The notes under the pieces are model-generated. The model had not been told where the DNA came from, did no database searches, and saw only the letters and a program-made list of their open reading frames with translations. The translations under genes and the position numbers were made by a program. Shown piece after piece: positions 7,875 to 16,235 of a DNA stretch of 64,000 nucleotides (within the stretch, counting starts at the first letter, position 1; each line of letters opens with the position of its first letter). The stretch lies in NCBI GenBank assembly GCA_963844575.1, contig CAWJOU010000005.1, positions 2,108,001-2,172,000 on the forward strand. Direction: 5' to 3'. Source of the stretch: DASZUK01 sp963844575 (GTDB lineage: Bacteria > Actinomycetota > Acidimicrobiia > Acidimicrobiales > RAAP-2).

Positions 7875-7958
7875 ATGGGTGACTTCCTCGCAGTGCTCGG
7901 CACGATCGTCTTCACGGTCGGCATGCTCGGGCTGATCTGGGCTCTGGAGCGGGTGTAG
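7875..7958 (+). CDS. 27-residue single-TM micropeptide heading the kdp operon
   Basis: The frame from ATG 7875 to TAG 7956-7958 encodes a peptide with one hydrophobic segment (TIVFTVGMLGLIWALERV at its C-terminal end). Its stop codon overlaps the GTG start of kdpF (TAGTG), implying translational coupling. It is not KdpF itself, which follows. It may be a second small stabilising subunit of the KdpFABC complex or a leader that couples translation. Confidence 0.6.
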   Translation: MGDFLAVLGTIVFTVGMLGLIWALERV

Positions 7959-8047
7959 TGAACGCCGTTCAAGCGATCCTGCTCGGCGTCTCGGCCGTGG
8001 TGTTCATCTACCTCGGCATCGCCATGTTCAAGCCGGAGTGGTTCTAG
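7958..8047 (+). CDS. kdpF: KdpF, small subunit of the K+-transporting ATPase
   Basis: The 29-residue peptide starts with GTG 7958. It is a single membrane segment ending in YLGIAMFKPEWF, the characteristic KdpF ending (consensus xxxLxxPExF). In E. coli KdpF stabilises the KdpFABC complex. It overlaps the preceding micropeptide and ends exactly before the kdpA ATG at 8048. Confidence 0.88.
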   Translation: MNAVQAILLGVSAVVFIYLGIAMFKPEWF

Positions 8048-9763
8048 ATGGGGTTCTTCTGGACCATCGTCGTCCTGGTCGTGGCCCTGGCGGTGACCTG
8101 GAGGTACCTGGGGTCGTACATGGCCGCGGTCTTCGACGGCCGGGTGCACTTCCTCGGGTGGGCCGAGCGGCCGGTGTACAAGCTCCTCGGGACGGGCCCG
8201 GACAAGGAGCAGTCCTGGAAGCGGTACGCCGGCTCGATGATCGTCTTCTCGGGCGTCTCGATCCTGTTCACCTACGTGATCGTCCGGCTCCAGGGCAGCC
8301 TGCCCCTCAACCCGCAGCACCTGGACGCGCCGGGGAACGCCCTGTCGTGGAACACGGCGGTGTCCTTCGTCACGAACACCAACTGGCAGAACTACGGGGG
8401 CGAGACGACCATGTCGTACTTCTCCCAGATCGGCGCGTTGACCGTCCAGCAGTTCGTCAGCCCGGCCGTCGGCATCGCCGTGGCCATCGCCCTCGTACGT
8501 GGTTTCGCCCGGCGCGGGTCACCGACCATCGGGAACTTCTGGGTGGACATCACCCGGTGCATGCTCTACATCCTGCTCCCGGTCGCCTTCATCGCCGGGA
8601 TCATCTTCGTCGGCCAGGGCGCGGTGCAGACCCTGTCCGGCCCCGCGCATATCCACAACGCGCTGAACGGCGTGTCCCAGACCATCGCCGTGGGGCCGAT
8701 CGGGTTCATGGAAGCCATCAAGCAGTTGGGGACCAACGGAGGCGGGTTCCTCAACGCCAACTCGGCCACCCCGTTCGAGAACCCCACCGGCCTCACCAAC
8801 TGGCTGTCCATCTACCTGCTGCTGTCCATTCCTTTCGCCCTGACCTACACCTTCGGCAAGATGGTCGGGAGGATCCGTCAGGGCGCGGCCCTGCTGGCGG
8901 CCATGGTCATCATCCTCGGGGTCTGGGTCGGGTTCACCGCCTATGCCGAGCACCAGCCGAACCCGGCGGTCGCCGCCGCCGGGGTCCACCAGATGGCGGG
9001 CAACGCTCCGGGGGCCGGCCAGGTCGGGAACACCGAGGGCAAGGAGGTCCGCTTCGGCGACACCACCACCGCCCTGTTCGGCATCGCCTCGACCAGCACG
9101 TCGACCGGTTCGGCCGCCGCCTCCTACGACTCCTTCAACCCGATGGGCGGCTTCGGCCTGCTGACCGGGATGATGCTGGGGGAGGTGACCCCGGGTGGCA
9201 CCGGGAGCGGCCTCTACACGATCCTCATCTACGCGATCATCGCCGTCTTCATCGGCGGCCTGATGATCGGGCGAACGCCGGAGTACCTGGGCAAGAAGAT
9301 CCAGGCCCGTGAGGTCAAGCTGGCCGGCATGGGCGCCCTGGTCATGCCCATCGCCGTCCTCGTCGCCGCCGGCATCGCGGTGTCGGTGGCGGAGGGCCGA
9401 GCCGGGCCACTGAACGCGGGGCCGCACGGGTTCACCGAGATCCTGTACGCCCTCACCTCGCAGGGGAACAACAACGGGTCGGCCTTCGGGGGCCTCACCG
9501 GCAATATCCCCTTCTACAACGTGATCGGTGGCGTCCTCATGCTCATAGGCCGGTTCGGCATCATGATCCCGGCGTTGGCCTTGGCCGGCGGCCTAGCGGC
9601 CAAGAACGTCGTCCCGGCGTCCCTCGGGACGTTCCGGACCGACAACACCATGTTCGTCGGGCTGACCATCGGCGTCATCGTCATCATCGGCGGCCTCACC
9701 TTCTTCCCGGCGGTCGCGCTGGGCCCGATCGTCGAGCAGCTGAGCCACGGGAGGTTCTTCTGA
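8048..9763 (+). CDS. kdpA: K+-transporting P-type ATPase, ion channel-like subunit KdpA
   Basis: The product has 571 residues and about ten membrane segments, close to the usual KdpA length. The pore-loop signatures are visible: TNTNWQNYGGE, LGTNGGGFLNANSATPFENP and SQGNNNGSAFGG, which line the potassium selectivity filter. It forms the high-affinity K+ pathway of KdpFABC in the cytoplasmic membrane. Its stop overlaps the kdpB start (TGATG), so the subunits are translationally coupled. Confidence 0.97.
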   Translation: MGFFWTIVVLVVALAVTWRYLGSYMAAVFDGRVHFLGWAERPVYKLLGTGPDKEQSWKRYAGSMIVFSGVSILFTYVIVRLQGSLPLNPQHLDAPGNALSWNTAVSFVTNTNWQNYGGETTMSYFSQIGALTVQQFVSPAVGIAVAIALVRGFARRGSPTIGNFWVDITRCMLYILLPVAFIAGIIFVGQGAVQTLSGPAHIHNALNGVSQTIAVGPIGFMEAIKQLGTNGGGFLNANSATPFENPTGLTNWLSIYLLLSIPFALTYTFGKMVGRIRQGAALLAAMVIILGVWVGFTAYAEHQPNPAVAAAGVHQMAGNAPGAGQVGNTEGKEVRFGDTTTALFGIASTSTSTGSAAASYDSFNPMGGFGLLTGMMLGEVTPGGTGSGLYTILIYAIIAVFIGGLMIGRTPEYLGKKIQAREVKLAGMGALVMPIAVLVAAGIAVSVAEGRAGPLNAGPHGFTEILYALTSQGNNNGSAFGGLTGNIPFYNVIGGVLMLIGRFGIMIPALALAGGLAAKNVVPASLGTFRTDNTMFVGLTIGVIVIIGGLTFFPAVALGPIVEQLSHGRFF

Positions 9764-11841
9764 TGAGCGCCCCGCAAGCCGTCGCCCCGGCGCAGGACCC
9801 GACGGCGCCGGCCACCAGAGCCCACGGGGTGGCCGAGGCCCGGAGCCTGTTCGACCGGGAGATCATGCGGCAGGCCCTGGGCGACGCGTTCAAGAAGCTG
9901 GACCCCCGGGTGCAGGTCAAGAACCCGGTGATGTTCGTGGTCCTGATCGGCACCGTGGTAACGCTGATCGAGTCGATAGCCCATCCGGGCCTGTTCGACT
10001 GGTCGATCACGGCGTGGCTGTTCCTGACGGTTGTCTTCGCCAACTTCGCGGAGGCGATGGCGGAGGGCCGGGGCAAGGCCCAGGCGGACACCTTGCGCCG
10101 GATGCGGTCGGAGACGGAGGCCCGCCGGCTGCGACCGGACGGCGTCGAGGAGCGGGTCGCCGCGGCCGAGCTGGCCAAGGGCGACCTCGTCGTCTGCGAG
10201 GCCGGCGACGCGATCCCGTCCGACGGGGAGATCGTCGAGGGTGTCGCGTCGGTCGACGAGTCGGCGATCACCGGCGAGTCCGCGCCGGTCATCCGGGAGT
10301 CCGGCGGTGACCGCTCGGCGGTGACCGGCGGCACGAAGGTGCTGTCGGACCGGATCGTCATCCGGATCACGGCCGAGAAGGGCCAGACGTTCCTCGACCG
10401 GATGATCACGCTCGTCGAGGGGGCGAACCGGCAGAAGACGCCGAACGAGATCGCCCTGACGATCCTGCTGGCCGTGCTCACGATCGTCTTCCTGCCGGTC
10501 GTCGTCGTCCTGCAGCCGTTCGGCGACTACTCCGGGGCCACGGTGTCGGTCGTCATCCTGGTGTCGCTGCTGGTCTGCCTGATCCCAACCACGATCGGCG
10601 CCCTGCTCTCGGCCATCGGCATCGCCGGCATGGACCGGCTGGTGCAGAAGAACGTGCTGGCGATGAGCGGCCGGGCCGTCGAGGCGGCCGGTGACGTGCA
10701 GACGCTGCTGCTCGACAAGACCGGGACGATCACCCTCGGCAATCGGATGGCGTCGGCCTTCTTCCCGGCCAGCGGCCACACCGAGCAGGAGGTGGCCGAC
10801 GCCGCCCAGCTGGCGTCCCTGGCCGACGAGACGCCGGAGGGCCGTTCGATCGTCGTCCTGGCGAAGGAGCGGTTCGGCATCCGCGAGCGCGAGCTGACCG
10901 GGGAGCACACGTTCGTCCCGTTCTCGGCGACGACCCGGATGTCCGGCCTCGACGTCGACGGGCGGCAGGTCCGCAAGGGCGCGTCGGAGGCCGTGAAGCG
11001 CTGGGTCGTCGAGCAGGGCGGGACGACGCCGGCCGGGCTGGACGAGATCGTCGACCGCATAGCCCGGGCCGGGTCGACGCCGCTGACGGTGGCCGACGGG
11101 CCGGAGGTCCTCGGGGTCATCGAGCTGAAGGACGTCGTCAAGGAGGGCATCGCGGAGCGGTTCGCGGAGATGCGGGCGATGGGCATCCGCACGGTGATGA
11201 TCACCGGCGACAACCCGCTGACCGCGGCGGCGATCGCCCAGGAGGCCGGGGTCGACGACTACCTGGCCGAGGCCACCCCCGAGACGAAGATGGAGCTGAT
11301 CAAGTCGGAACAGGAGGGCGGCAAGCTCGTCGCCATGACCGGCGACGGTACGAACGACGCGCCGGCGCTCGCCCAGGCCGACGTCGGCGTGGCGATGAAC
11401 ACCGGGACGACCGCGGCGAAGGAAGCCGGCAACATGGTCGACCTCGACTCGAACCCGACGAAGCTGATCGACGTCGTCGAGATCGGCAAGCAGCTGCTCA
11501 TCACCCGCGGTTCGCTGACGACGTTCTCCATCGCCAACGACGTCGCCAAGTACTTCGCCATCATTCCGGCCCTGTTCGTCGCCACCTACCCGCAGCTCAA
11601 CACGCTCAACGTCATGAAGCTGCACAGCCCGCAGAGCGCGGTGCTCTCCGCGGTGATCTTCAACGCGCTCGTCATCATCGCCCTCATCCCCCTGGCCCTG
11701 CGGGGGGTCAAGTTCCGGGCCCTCAGCTCGGCCGCCATCCTCCGCCGGAACGTCTGGATCTACGGGGTCGGCGGGATCATCGTCCCGTTCGTCTTCATCA
11801 AGCTGATCGACCTCTTCCTGACCGCCGTCCACTGGTATTGA
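9763..11841 (+). CDS. kdpB: K+-transporting P-type ATPase catalytic subunit KdpB
   Basis: The product has 692 residues. Actuator domain motif TGES is at 170-173, the phosphorylated aspartate in DKTGT at D318, and the hinge motif GDGTNDAPA starts at G527. Membrane segments flank these soluble domains as in P1A-type ATPases. It hydrolyses ATP to drive K+ uptake through KdpA. All key residues are intact, and it sits in the canonical kdpFABC order. Confidence 0.98.
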   Translation: MSAPQAVAPAQDPTAPATRAHGVAEARSLFDREIMRQALGDAFKKLDPRVQVKNPVMFVVLIGTVVTLIESIAHPGLFDWSITAWLFLTVVFANFAEAMAEGRGKAQADTLRRMRSETEARRLRPDGVEERVAAAELAKGDLVVCEAGDAIPSDGEIVEGVASVDESAITGESAPVIRESGGDRSAVTGGTKVLSDRIVIRITAEKGQTFLDRMITLVEGANRQKTPNEIALTILLAVLTIVFLPVVVVLQPFGDYSGATVSVVILVSLLVCLIPTTIGALLSAIGIAGMDRLVQKNVLAMSGRAVEAAGDVQTLLLDKTGTITLGNRMASAFFPASGHTEQEVADAAQLASLADETPEGRSIVVLAKERFGIRERELTGEHTFVPFSATTRMSGLDVDGRQVRKGASEAVKRWVVEQGGTTPAGLDEIVDRIARAGSTPLTVADGPEVLGVIELKDVVKEGIAERFAEMRAMGIRTVMITGDNPLTAAAIAQEAGVDDYLAEATPETKMELIKSEQEGGKLVAMTGDGTNDAPALAQADVGVAMNTGTTAAKEAGNMVDLDSNPTKLIDVVEIGKQLLITRGSLTTFSIANDVAKYFAIIPALFVATYPQLNTLNVMKLHSPQSAVLSAVIFNALVIIALIPLALRGVKFRALSSAAILRRNVWIYGVGGIIVPFVFIKLIDLFLTAVHWY

Positions 11842-11854
11842 TGGAGATCCTCTG

Positions 11855-12481
11855 ATGCTCGCCCACCTCCGCCGCTCCCTCGTCATGGCGGTCATCTGCC
11901 TGGTGTTCTTCGGCTTCGTCTACGCCTTCGTCGGCACCGGGGTGGCCCAGCTGCTGTTCAAGCACCAGGCCGACGGGTCCATTACCGCCAACGGATCGAC
12001 CCTCATCGGACAGAACTGGTCGAAGGTCAGGTGCCCGGGCCACCCGGTCAGCAGCTGCGTCTTCCACGGCCGGCCCACAGACACCGGGCCGTACGCCGCC
12101 AATCCGAAGACAGACGTCTCGGGGGGTGACAACCCGCTGACCGCCACAGGGGTGAGCGGGGAGTCCGGGGCGTCCAACCTCGGCCCGCGGTCGAAGGTAC
12201 TGCTGACAAACACGAAGCAGCTCGTCGCCTACTGGCACAAGCTCGGTGTGCTCGACCCGACCCCCGACCTCGTGACGACGTCGGGCAGCGGCTACGACCC
12301 GGACATCACCCCGGCCGACGCCGACGTGCAGGTTCCGATGATCGCCAGGGCCACCGGCATCGCACCGGCCCGGCTGCGGGCACTGATCGCCAGCCAGACG
12401 AACGGCGAGCAGCTGGGCTTCCTCGGCTCGAGCTATATCAACGTCCTCCAGCTGAACGAGGGCCTGGCCAAGCTGAAGTGA
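11855..12481 (+). CDS. kdpC: K+-transporting ATPase subunit KdpC
   Basis: The product has 208 residues with one N-terminal membrane segment (about 10-33, ending FVGTGVAQLLF). It has the conserved KdpC features VTTSGSGYDPDITPADADVQVPMIA and a C-terminal LNVLxLN-like end (SSYINVLQLNEGL). It increases the ATP affinity of KdpB. It follows kdpB by 13 bp. Confidence 0.96.
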   Translation: MLAHLRRSLVMAVICLVFFGFVYAFVGTGVAQLLFKHQADGSITANGSTLIGQNWSKVRCPGHPVSSCVFHGRPTDTGPYAANPKTDVSGGDNPLTATGVSGESGASNLGPRSKVLLTNTKQLVAYWHKLGVLDPTPDLVTTSGSGYDPDITPADADVQVPMIARATGIAPARLRALIASQTNGEQLGFLGSSYINVLQLNEGLAKLK

Positions 12482-12494
12482 GCGGCTGGCTGTC

Positions 12495-12803
12495 ATGACC
12501 GGCTGGATGGCCGACGGGACCGAGAAGTGGGGTGGCCGCCCGGTGGCCCGCACGGTCGGCGCGGCGGGCCCACGTCGGCGGGCGGCGCTCGCCGGCACGG
12601 TGCGGGCGGTGTCGGTCCGCTCCGGCGTTGGTTGCGCCACCGATGCCGAGCTGGACGACGGCACCGGCACGATCGTCCTGCGGTGGGTTGGTCGGGACCG
12701 CGTCCCCGGCGTGACGGTCGGCGCGTCGCTGGCGGTCGAGGGGACCGTGCTGGCCGACCGCGGGCGGCGGGTGCTCCTCAACCCGCTCTACCGGTTTAGC
12801 TAG
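12495..12803 (+). CDS. Small OB-fold nucleic-acid-binding-like protein, actinobacterial type
   Basis: The product has 102 residues. The core (about 32-100) reads as a five-stranded OB fold: LAGTVRAVSVR, AELDDGTGTIVLRWVGRDRV, GASLAVEGTVLADRGRRVLLNP. This matches the small OB-fold proteins found across Actinobacteria, such as the one beside the TrkA/CeoBC potassium genes in Mycobacterium. It follows kdpC by 13 bp, so it is probably part of the kdp transcript. Its last 4 bp overlap the convergent kdpE. Role in potassium homeostasis is inferred from context only. Confidence 0.75.
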   Translation: MTGWMADGTEKWGGRPVARTVGAAGPRRRAALAGTVRAVSVRSGVGCATDAELDDGTGTIVLRWVGRDRVPGVTVGASLAVEGTVLADRGRRVLLNPLYRFS

Positions 12804-13477
12804 TCCTCCAGCAGCTGGTAGCCGATGCCCGGTTGGGTCCGCAGCAGGTGGCCGGCGTCACCGAGCTTGCGGCGGAGCCGGTGGGCGTAGACGCGGAGGT
12901 AGTGGGCCTCGCTGCCGTACGCCGACCCCCAGACGTCACGGAGGATCATCTGATGCGTGCAGACCTTGCCGGCGTGCCGGGCCAGATAGGCGAGGAGGTC
13001 GAACTCGCGGGCGGTCAGGTCGAGGGCCTGACCGTCGAGCCGGGCCATGTGGTGGACGAGGTCGACGTCGATCCGACCGACGGTGATCTCGGTCGGCGTG
13101 TCGTCGGCCGCCGACCGGGCCGACCGTCGCAGGGCGGCTCGGAGCCGGGCCTCGAGCTCGGCCATGCCGAACGGTTTCGTCACGTAGTCGTCGGCCCCGG
13201 CGTCGAGGGCCGCGACCTTGCGGTCCTCCGTTCCGGCCGCGGAGAGGACGATGATCGGCACGGCCGACCACTGCCGGACGCGCCGGCAGACCTCGATGCC
13301 GTCGATGTCCGGCAGCCCGAGATCGAGGACGACGACGTCCGGGCCGGCCAGCGAGACCTGGGTGACGCCCTCTTCGCCGGAGTGGGCGACGACGACGTCG
13401 TAGCCGCGGGCCCCGAGCCCGATGCGCAGCGCCCGCAGGAGGGCCTGGTCGTCGTCGACGAGGAGGATGCGGGCCAC
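12800..13477 (-). CDS. kdpE: KdpE, OmpR/PhoB-family response regulator of the kdp operon
   Basis: The product has 225 residues. The receiver domain (1-115) has the acidic pocket D8-D10, phosphoacceptor D52 (VVLDLGLPDIDG) and the KPF lysine. The C-terminal winged-helix domain (about 128-225) contains LTAREFDLLAYLARHAGKV and SEAHYLRVYAHRLRRKLG. It lies 9 bp downstream of the histidine kinase gene. It converges on the kdpFABC-OB operon, whose promoter carries a matching direct-repeat site. Confidence 0.95.
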   Translation of the reverse strand: MARILLVDDDQALLRALRIGLGARGYDVVVAHSGEEGVTQVSLAGPDVVVLDLGLPDIDGIEVCRRVRQWSAVPIIVLSAAGTEDRKVAALDAGADDYVTKPFGMAELEARLRAALRRSARSAADDTPTEITVGRIDVDLVHHMARLDGQALDLTAREFDLLAYLARHAGKVCTHQMILRDVWGSAYGSEAHYLRVYAHRLRRKLGDAGHLLRTQPGIGYQLLED

Positions 13478-13486
13478 GTCGGTCGC

Positions 13487-14950
13487 TCAGCTCCCGGGGG
13501 CCAGCACGGCTGTCTCGGCGGGCAGGACGGCGATCGGCATCGTGAAGACGAACCGGGCCCCGCCGCCCGGCGCGTCGCCGACCCAGATCGACTGGCCGTG
13601 GGCCTCGACGAACGCCTTGGCGATGGCCAGGCCGAGCCCGGCCCGCCCACCGCCGCTGACCCGGTTGAACATCTGGAAGACGCGGGCCCGGTCGTCCGTG
13701 GGGACGCCGGGGCCGTGGTCGACGACGGCCAGCTCGACGGACGACCCGTGGACGGCCGCAGCGATCGTGACCGGTTGGCCGGCCGGCGAGTGGCGGACCG
13801 CGTTCTCGACGAGGTTGGCGAGGACCCGCTCCATCAGCAACTGGTCGACGTCGACCGGCGGCAGGTCCGCGGGCAGGTCGACGCGGACGGTGTCGCGGTG
13901 GACGGCACCGGTCGCCAGCGCGCCCTCGACGACCTCGGCGACCGGGCTGACGTCGCGGCGCAGCTCGAGCGCGCCGGACTGGATACGGGTCATGTCGAGC
14001 AGGTTGTCGACCAGCCGGTCGAGCGTGTCGGACTGGTCCTCGATCAGGTCGAGCAGCTCGCGCCGGTCGGCGGCGGACAGGTCGTCGCTGGAGCGCTGGA
14101 GCGTGGTGACCGCGGTCTTGACGGACGCCAGCGGGGTCCGCAGGTCGTGGGAGACCGCGCCCATCATCGCGTCGCGCAGCCGGTCGACCTCCTCGAGCAG
14201 CTCGGCCCGCAAGGCCTGTTCGCGGAGCTGGCTGCGCTCGAGGGCGAGGGCGGCGTGGTTGGCGTACGTGTGCAGGAGCTCCCAGTCGTGGGGCCGGAGC
14301 GGACCGCCGGCCATCGCCACCATGCCGACCGGCCGGCCGCGGGCGGTGAGGACGATCCGGGTCACCGACTCTGCCGGCTCGCCGGCGTGGCCGCTTCGGC
14401 CCCCGCTCCGGTCGGCCGGCGGCCGCAGCTGGGCCGGCCGCCCGGGGGTCGGCGCCAGGTCGGCCAGCTCTTCCGCCGACAGCGGCTGGCCGGCCGTCGC
14501 GGCCAGGGTCAGGCTCTCGTGGTCGGCACCGTCCGGCAGCAGGGCGCCGACCCAGCGGGGCCCGAACGCGTCGTGGATCGTCGTCACGACCTGCTGGAGC
14601 AGGTCGGTGACCGGTCGGTCGCCGATCAGCAGGTCGGAGAGGACGTAGAGCCGCTCGGTGGCGTCGGCCTGGCGGCGGGCGTCGGCGCGGGCCCGCTGCA
14701 GGAAGACGACGACCCGGGCGACGACGAGCATGACGACGACGTAGACGGCCAGGGCGACCCAGTTCTGGGCCTGGCCGACCGAGAGCGTGTCGTACGGCGG
14801 AATGAACAGCACGTCGTAGGCCACGAAGCCGGCGACGACGGCGACGAGGCCGGCCGGCAGGCCGCCGACGGCCACCCCGCCGACGACCGGGACGACGAGG
14901 ACGAGGGCGCACGTGGCGATCGAGAGGTGGTCCCGGGCGGGCACCATCAC
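13487..14950 (-). CDS. kdpD: KdpD C-terminal half: DUF4118 membrane domain, GAF and histidine kinase; apparent 5' frameshift
   Basis: The 487-residue frame has three hydrophobic segments with the KdpD-type LFIPPYDTLSVGQAQNWVAL region, then a GAF-like domain. HisKA follows (H268 in AVSHDLRTPLAS), and the HATPase has NLVENAVRHSP, DHGPGV and GGGRAGLGLAIAK boxes. The KdpD/USP N-terminal half is absent; it is encoded by the divergent gene at 15054. The domain should have four membrane helices. The missing first one (NVAGIAVALVGIGVL) is encoded just upstream, from ATG 15011, in a frame shifted by one base. One extra base near 14950-14962 would explain this. Otherwise translation starts at GTG 14950 or ATG 14947 with three helices. 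Confidence 0.9.
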   Translation of the reverse strand: MMVPARDHLSIATCALVLVVPVVGGVAVGGLPAGLVAVVAGFVAYDVLFIPPYDTLSVGQAQNWVALAVYVVVMLVVARVVVFLQRARADARRQADATERLYVLSDLLIGDRPVTDLLQQVVTTIHDAFGPRWVGALLPDGADHESLTLAATAGQPLSAEELADLAPTPGRPAQLRPPADRSGGRSGHAGEPAESVTRIVLTARGRPVGMVAMAGGPLRPHDWELLHTYANHAALALERSQLREQALRAELLEEVDRLRDAMMGAVSHDLRTPLASVKTAVTTLQRSSDDLSAADRRELLDLIEDQSDTLDRLVDNLLDMTRIQSGALELRRDVSPVAEVVEGALATGAVHRDTVRVDLPADLPPVDVDQLLMERVLANLVENAVRHSPAGQPVTIAAAVHGSSVELAVVDHGPGVPTDDRARVFQMFNRVSGGGRAGLGLAIAKAFVEAHGQSIWVGDAPGGGARFVFTMPIAVLPAETAVLAPGS

Positions 14951-15017
14951 CGCGCTCGAGGACCCCGATGCCGACCAGGGCGACGGCGATGCCGGCCACG
15001 TTCCTCCTCATCGCGCA

Positions 15018-15023
15018 AGTGTA
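15018..15023 (-). promoter_or_regulatory. -10 element pointing at ATG 15011, the probable original start of the kdp histidine kinase
   Basis: TACACT on the minus strand lies exactly 6 nt upstream of ATG 15011, fitting a leaderless promoter. This supports ATG 15011, not 14950, as the ancestral start of the kinase gene. Confidence 0.5.
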
Positions 15024-15053
15024 CGAGCGGGGGAAACCCGGCAGAATGAGGGC

Positions 15054-16235
15054 GTGCCCGACGCGCCCTCGATGATCGACGACGAGTCCCGTCAGGCCGT
15101 ACGGCCGACGGGCAAGTTCCGCATCTACCTCGGCTCGGCCGCCGGTGTCGGCAAGACGTGCGCCATGCTCGACGAGGGCTGGCGCCGCCACCACCGGGGG
15201 GCCGACGTCGTCGTCGGGTTCGTCGAGACGCACGGCCGGCCGCACACGGCCGAGCTGATCCGCGACCTGCCGGTCGTCTCCCGCCGGGTCGTCGACTACC
15301 GCGGCACCGCGTTCGAGGAGATGGACCTCGACGCGGTGCTCGCCCGCCGACCGGAGGTCGTCCTCGTCGACGAGCTCGCCCACACGAACGTCCCGGGGTC
15401 CGGGACCCACGAGAAGCGGTGGGAGGACGTCCTCGACCTGCTCGCCGCCGGCATCGCGGTCATCAGCACCGTCAACATCCAGCACGTCGAGAGCCTGGCC
15501 GACGCGGTCGAGGCGATCACCGGCGTCCAGATCCGCGAGCGCGTCCCCGACTGGGTCGTCCGCCGGGCGGACCAGGTCGAGCTGATCGACTCGTCCGCCG
15601 ACCAGCTCCGCCGGCGGATGCTCCACGGCAACATCTACCCGACCGACAAGGTGTCCCAGGCCCTCACCGGGTTCTTCAAGACCGAGAACCTCGTCGCCCT
15701 GCGCGAGCTGGCACTGCGCTTCGTGGCCGACGAGACGGAGGAGGAGCTCCTCCGCTACCTGCAGAACCACCACCCCGGCGCGGTGTGGGACACGACCGAG
15801 CGGATCATGGTCGCGGTCACCGGGGCCCCGGGGAGCGACGGCGTTGTCCGCCGGGCCGCCCGGATGGCCCGGCGGGCCAAGGGCGACCTGCTCGCCGTCC
15901 ACGTCGCCAGCATCGACGGCTCGAGCCACGGGGACGGCCTGGCGTCGGTGAAGCAGTTGGTCGACGACGTCGGCGGCCACTGGTACGACGTCACCGGGGA
16001 CGATCCAGCCCGGACGGTCGTGACGTTCGCGGTCGAGCACCACATCACGCAGATCGTCGTCGGCGCGACGAGGCGTAGCCGGTGGGAGGAGTGGCACCGC
16101 GGCTCGGTCGTCCGCAAGGTGCTCCGCTTCACCGCGGAGACCGGCATCGACGTGCACGTCATCGCCCGGCGCGACGTGGCGGACCCGAACCACGACGGCG
16201 ACCAGCCGGCGTCGCTCGGCGGAGGGGAGGACTGA
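15054..16235 (+). CDS. kdpD: KdpD N-terminal half: KdpD sensor domain plus universal-stress-protein domain, as a free protein
   Basis: The product has 393 residues from GTG 15054 (ATG 15072 also possible; CAGAAT lies 6 nt before GTG). The KdpD domain (about 12-225) has the Walker-A-like GSAAGVGKT (27-35), VGFVETHGR, VVLVDELAHTNVPGS and STVNIQHVESL. The USP domain (about 245-375) includes RIMVAVTGAPGSD and QIVVGATRRSR. There is no membrane or kinase part; those are encoded divergently at 13487-14950. It probably associates with the separate kinase to sense K+ or c-di-AMP, as the homologous region does in other KdpD proteins. Its stop overlaps the next gene's ATG. Confidence 0.93.
   Translation: MPDAPSMIDDESRQAVRPTGKFRIYLGSAAGVGKTCAMLDEGWRRHHRGADVVVGFVETHGRPHTAELIRDLPVVSRRVVDYRGTAFEEMDLDAVLARRPEVVLVDELAHTNVPGSGTHEKRWEDVLDLLAAGIAVISTVNIQHVESLADAVEAITGVQIRERVPDWVVRRADQVELIDSSADQLRRRMLHGNIYPTDKVSQALTGFFKTENLVALRELALRFVADETEEELLRYLQNHHPGAVWDTTERIMVAVTGAPGSDGVVRRAARMARRAKGDLLAVHVASIDGSSHGDGLASVKQLVDDVGGHWYDVTGDDPARTVVTFAVEHHITQIVVGATRRSRWEEWHRGSVVRKVLRFTAETGIDVHVIARRDVADPNHDGDQPASLGGGED

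Noticed and set aside
9514..11895. A 793-codon minus frame opposite kdpB
   Set aside because: kdpB on the plus strand has every P-type ATPase motif; the opposite frame is low-complexity Asp/Arg/Gly.
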